Origin: an uncultured Marinosulfonomonas sp.
GTDB taxonomy: Bacteria; Pseudomonadota; Alphaproteobacteria; Rhodobacterales; Rhodobacteraceae
DNA length: 52,722 nucleotides
Direction: 5' to 3'
Assembly (NCBI GenBank): GCA_947311455.1
Contig: CAMZKY010000028.1
Location: 1 to 52,722, forward strand
Position numbers and translations under genes: made by a program. This document shows, in pieces, positions 52,718-52,722 of the stretch (positions are counted from its first letter, which is position 1; each line of letters opens with the position of its first letter). Below the pieces are notes generated by a model. The model ran no database searches, was not told where the DNA came from, and was given only the letters and a program-made list of their open reading frames with translations.

Positions 52718-52722
52718 CGAAA

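Overview
The window looks like chromosome from a marine Roseobacter-group alphaproteobacterium (Rhodobacterales). The clues are a clade I, Tat-exported NosZ with nosDFYLX, a purC-purS-purQ run, the alphaproteobacterial F1-ATPase inhibitor zeta, an OlsB-type acyltransferase, TAXI-TRAP transport, a DctB/DctD-like pair and the corrinoid/DUF1638 methyl-transfer genes at the right edge. Base composition is moderate and fairly even. I saw no rRNA, tRNA, CRISPR array or intact mobile element.

Layout. 1-6288: nitrous-oxide reduction operon nosZ(partial)DFYLX. 6446-9700: alpha/beta hydrolase, biotin permease bioY, purB. 9720-11017: a scar holding a palindromic repeat, a truncated IS3-type orfA and a deleted, frameshifted MttB-family methyltransferase pseudogene. 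11147-15086: TAXI-TRAP transporter and an HSD17B10-like dehydrogenase behind a 36-bp palindrome. 15156-18201: uup, OlsB-like acyltransferase, msrB. 18292-22730: NAD-dependent formate dehydrogenase with a fused FdsG-FdsB subunit. 22935-26071: class II aldolase/dehydrogenase fusion divergent from a SorC-family regulator. 26245-29370: two-component pair whose AAA+ regulator lacks GAFTGA. 29371-32670: rne with a long leader and terminator. 32684-34076: decayed TauE/SafE exporter, TusA-like protein, CcdA-like protein. 34152-36748: membrane hydrolase coupled to a cytochrome P450. 36745-45677: DUF4329 protein, then a catabolic locus of ABC sugar transporter, FucU/RbsD-like mutarotase, Rpe-like epimerase, LsrF and divergent mtnK-mtnA. 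45891-48055: purQ, purS, purC and zeta. 48202-50106: MprF-like protein. 50249-52717: homocysteine methyltransferase, corrinoid protein and DUF1638 protein.

The most interesting system is the 37-46 kb locus. An ABC importer, 5-methylthioribose kinase (MtnK), 5-methylthioribose-1-phosphate isomerase (MtnA), a mutarotase, a divergent epimerase and LsrF together suggest uptake and degradation of 5-methylthioribose or 5-deoxyribose to DHAP. LsrF, normally the autoinducer-2 thiolase, would take the carbon-carbon cleavage step. The promoter region between the two arms shares TTGACAAATG-type inverted repeats with the distant SorC/aldolase promoter region. This hints, but does not prove, that the aldolase/dehydrogenase fusion belongs to the same regulon.

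A second theme is methyl-group and C1 metabolism: a possible split, stand-alone-domain methionine synthase at the right edge, the MttB relic and formate dehydrogenase.
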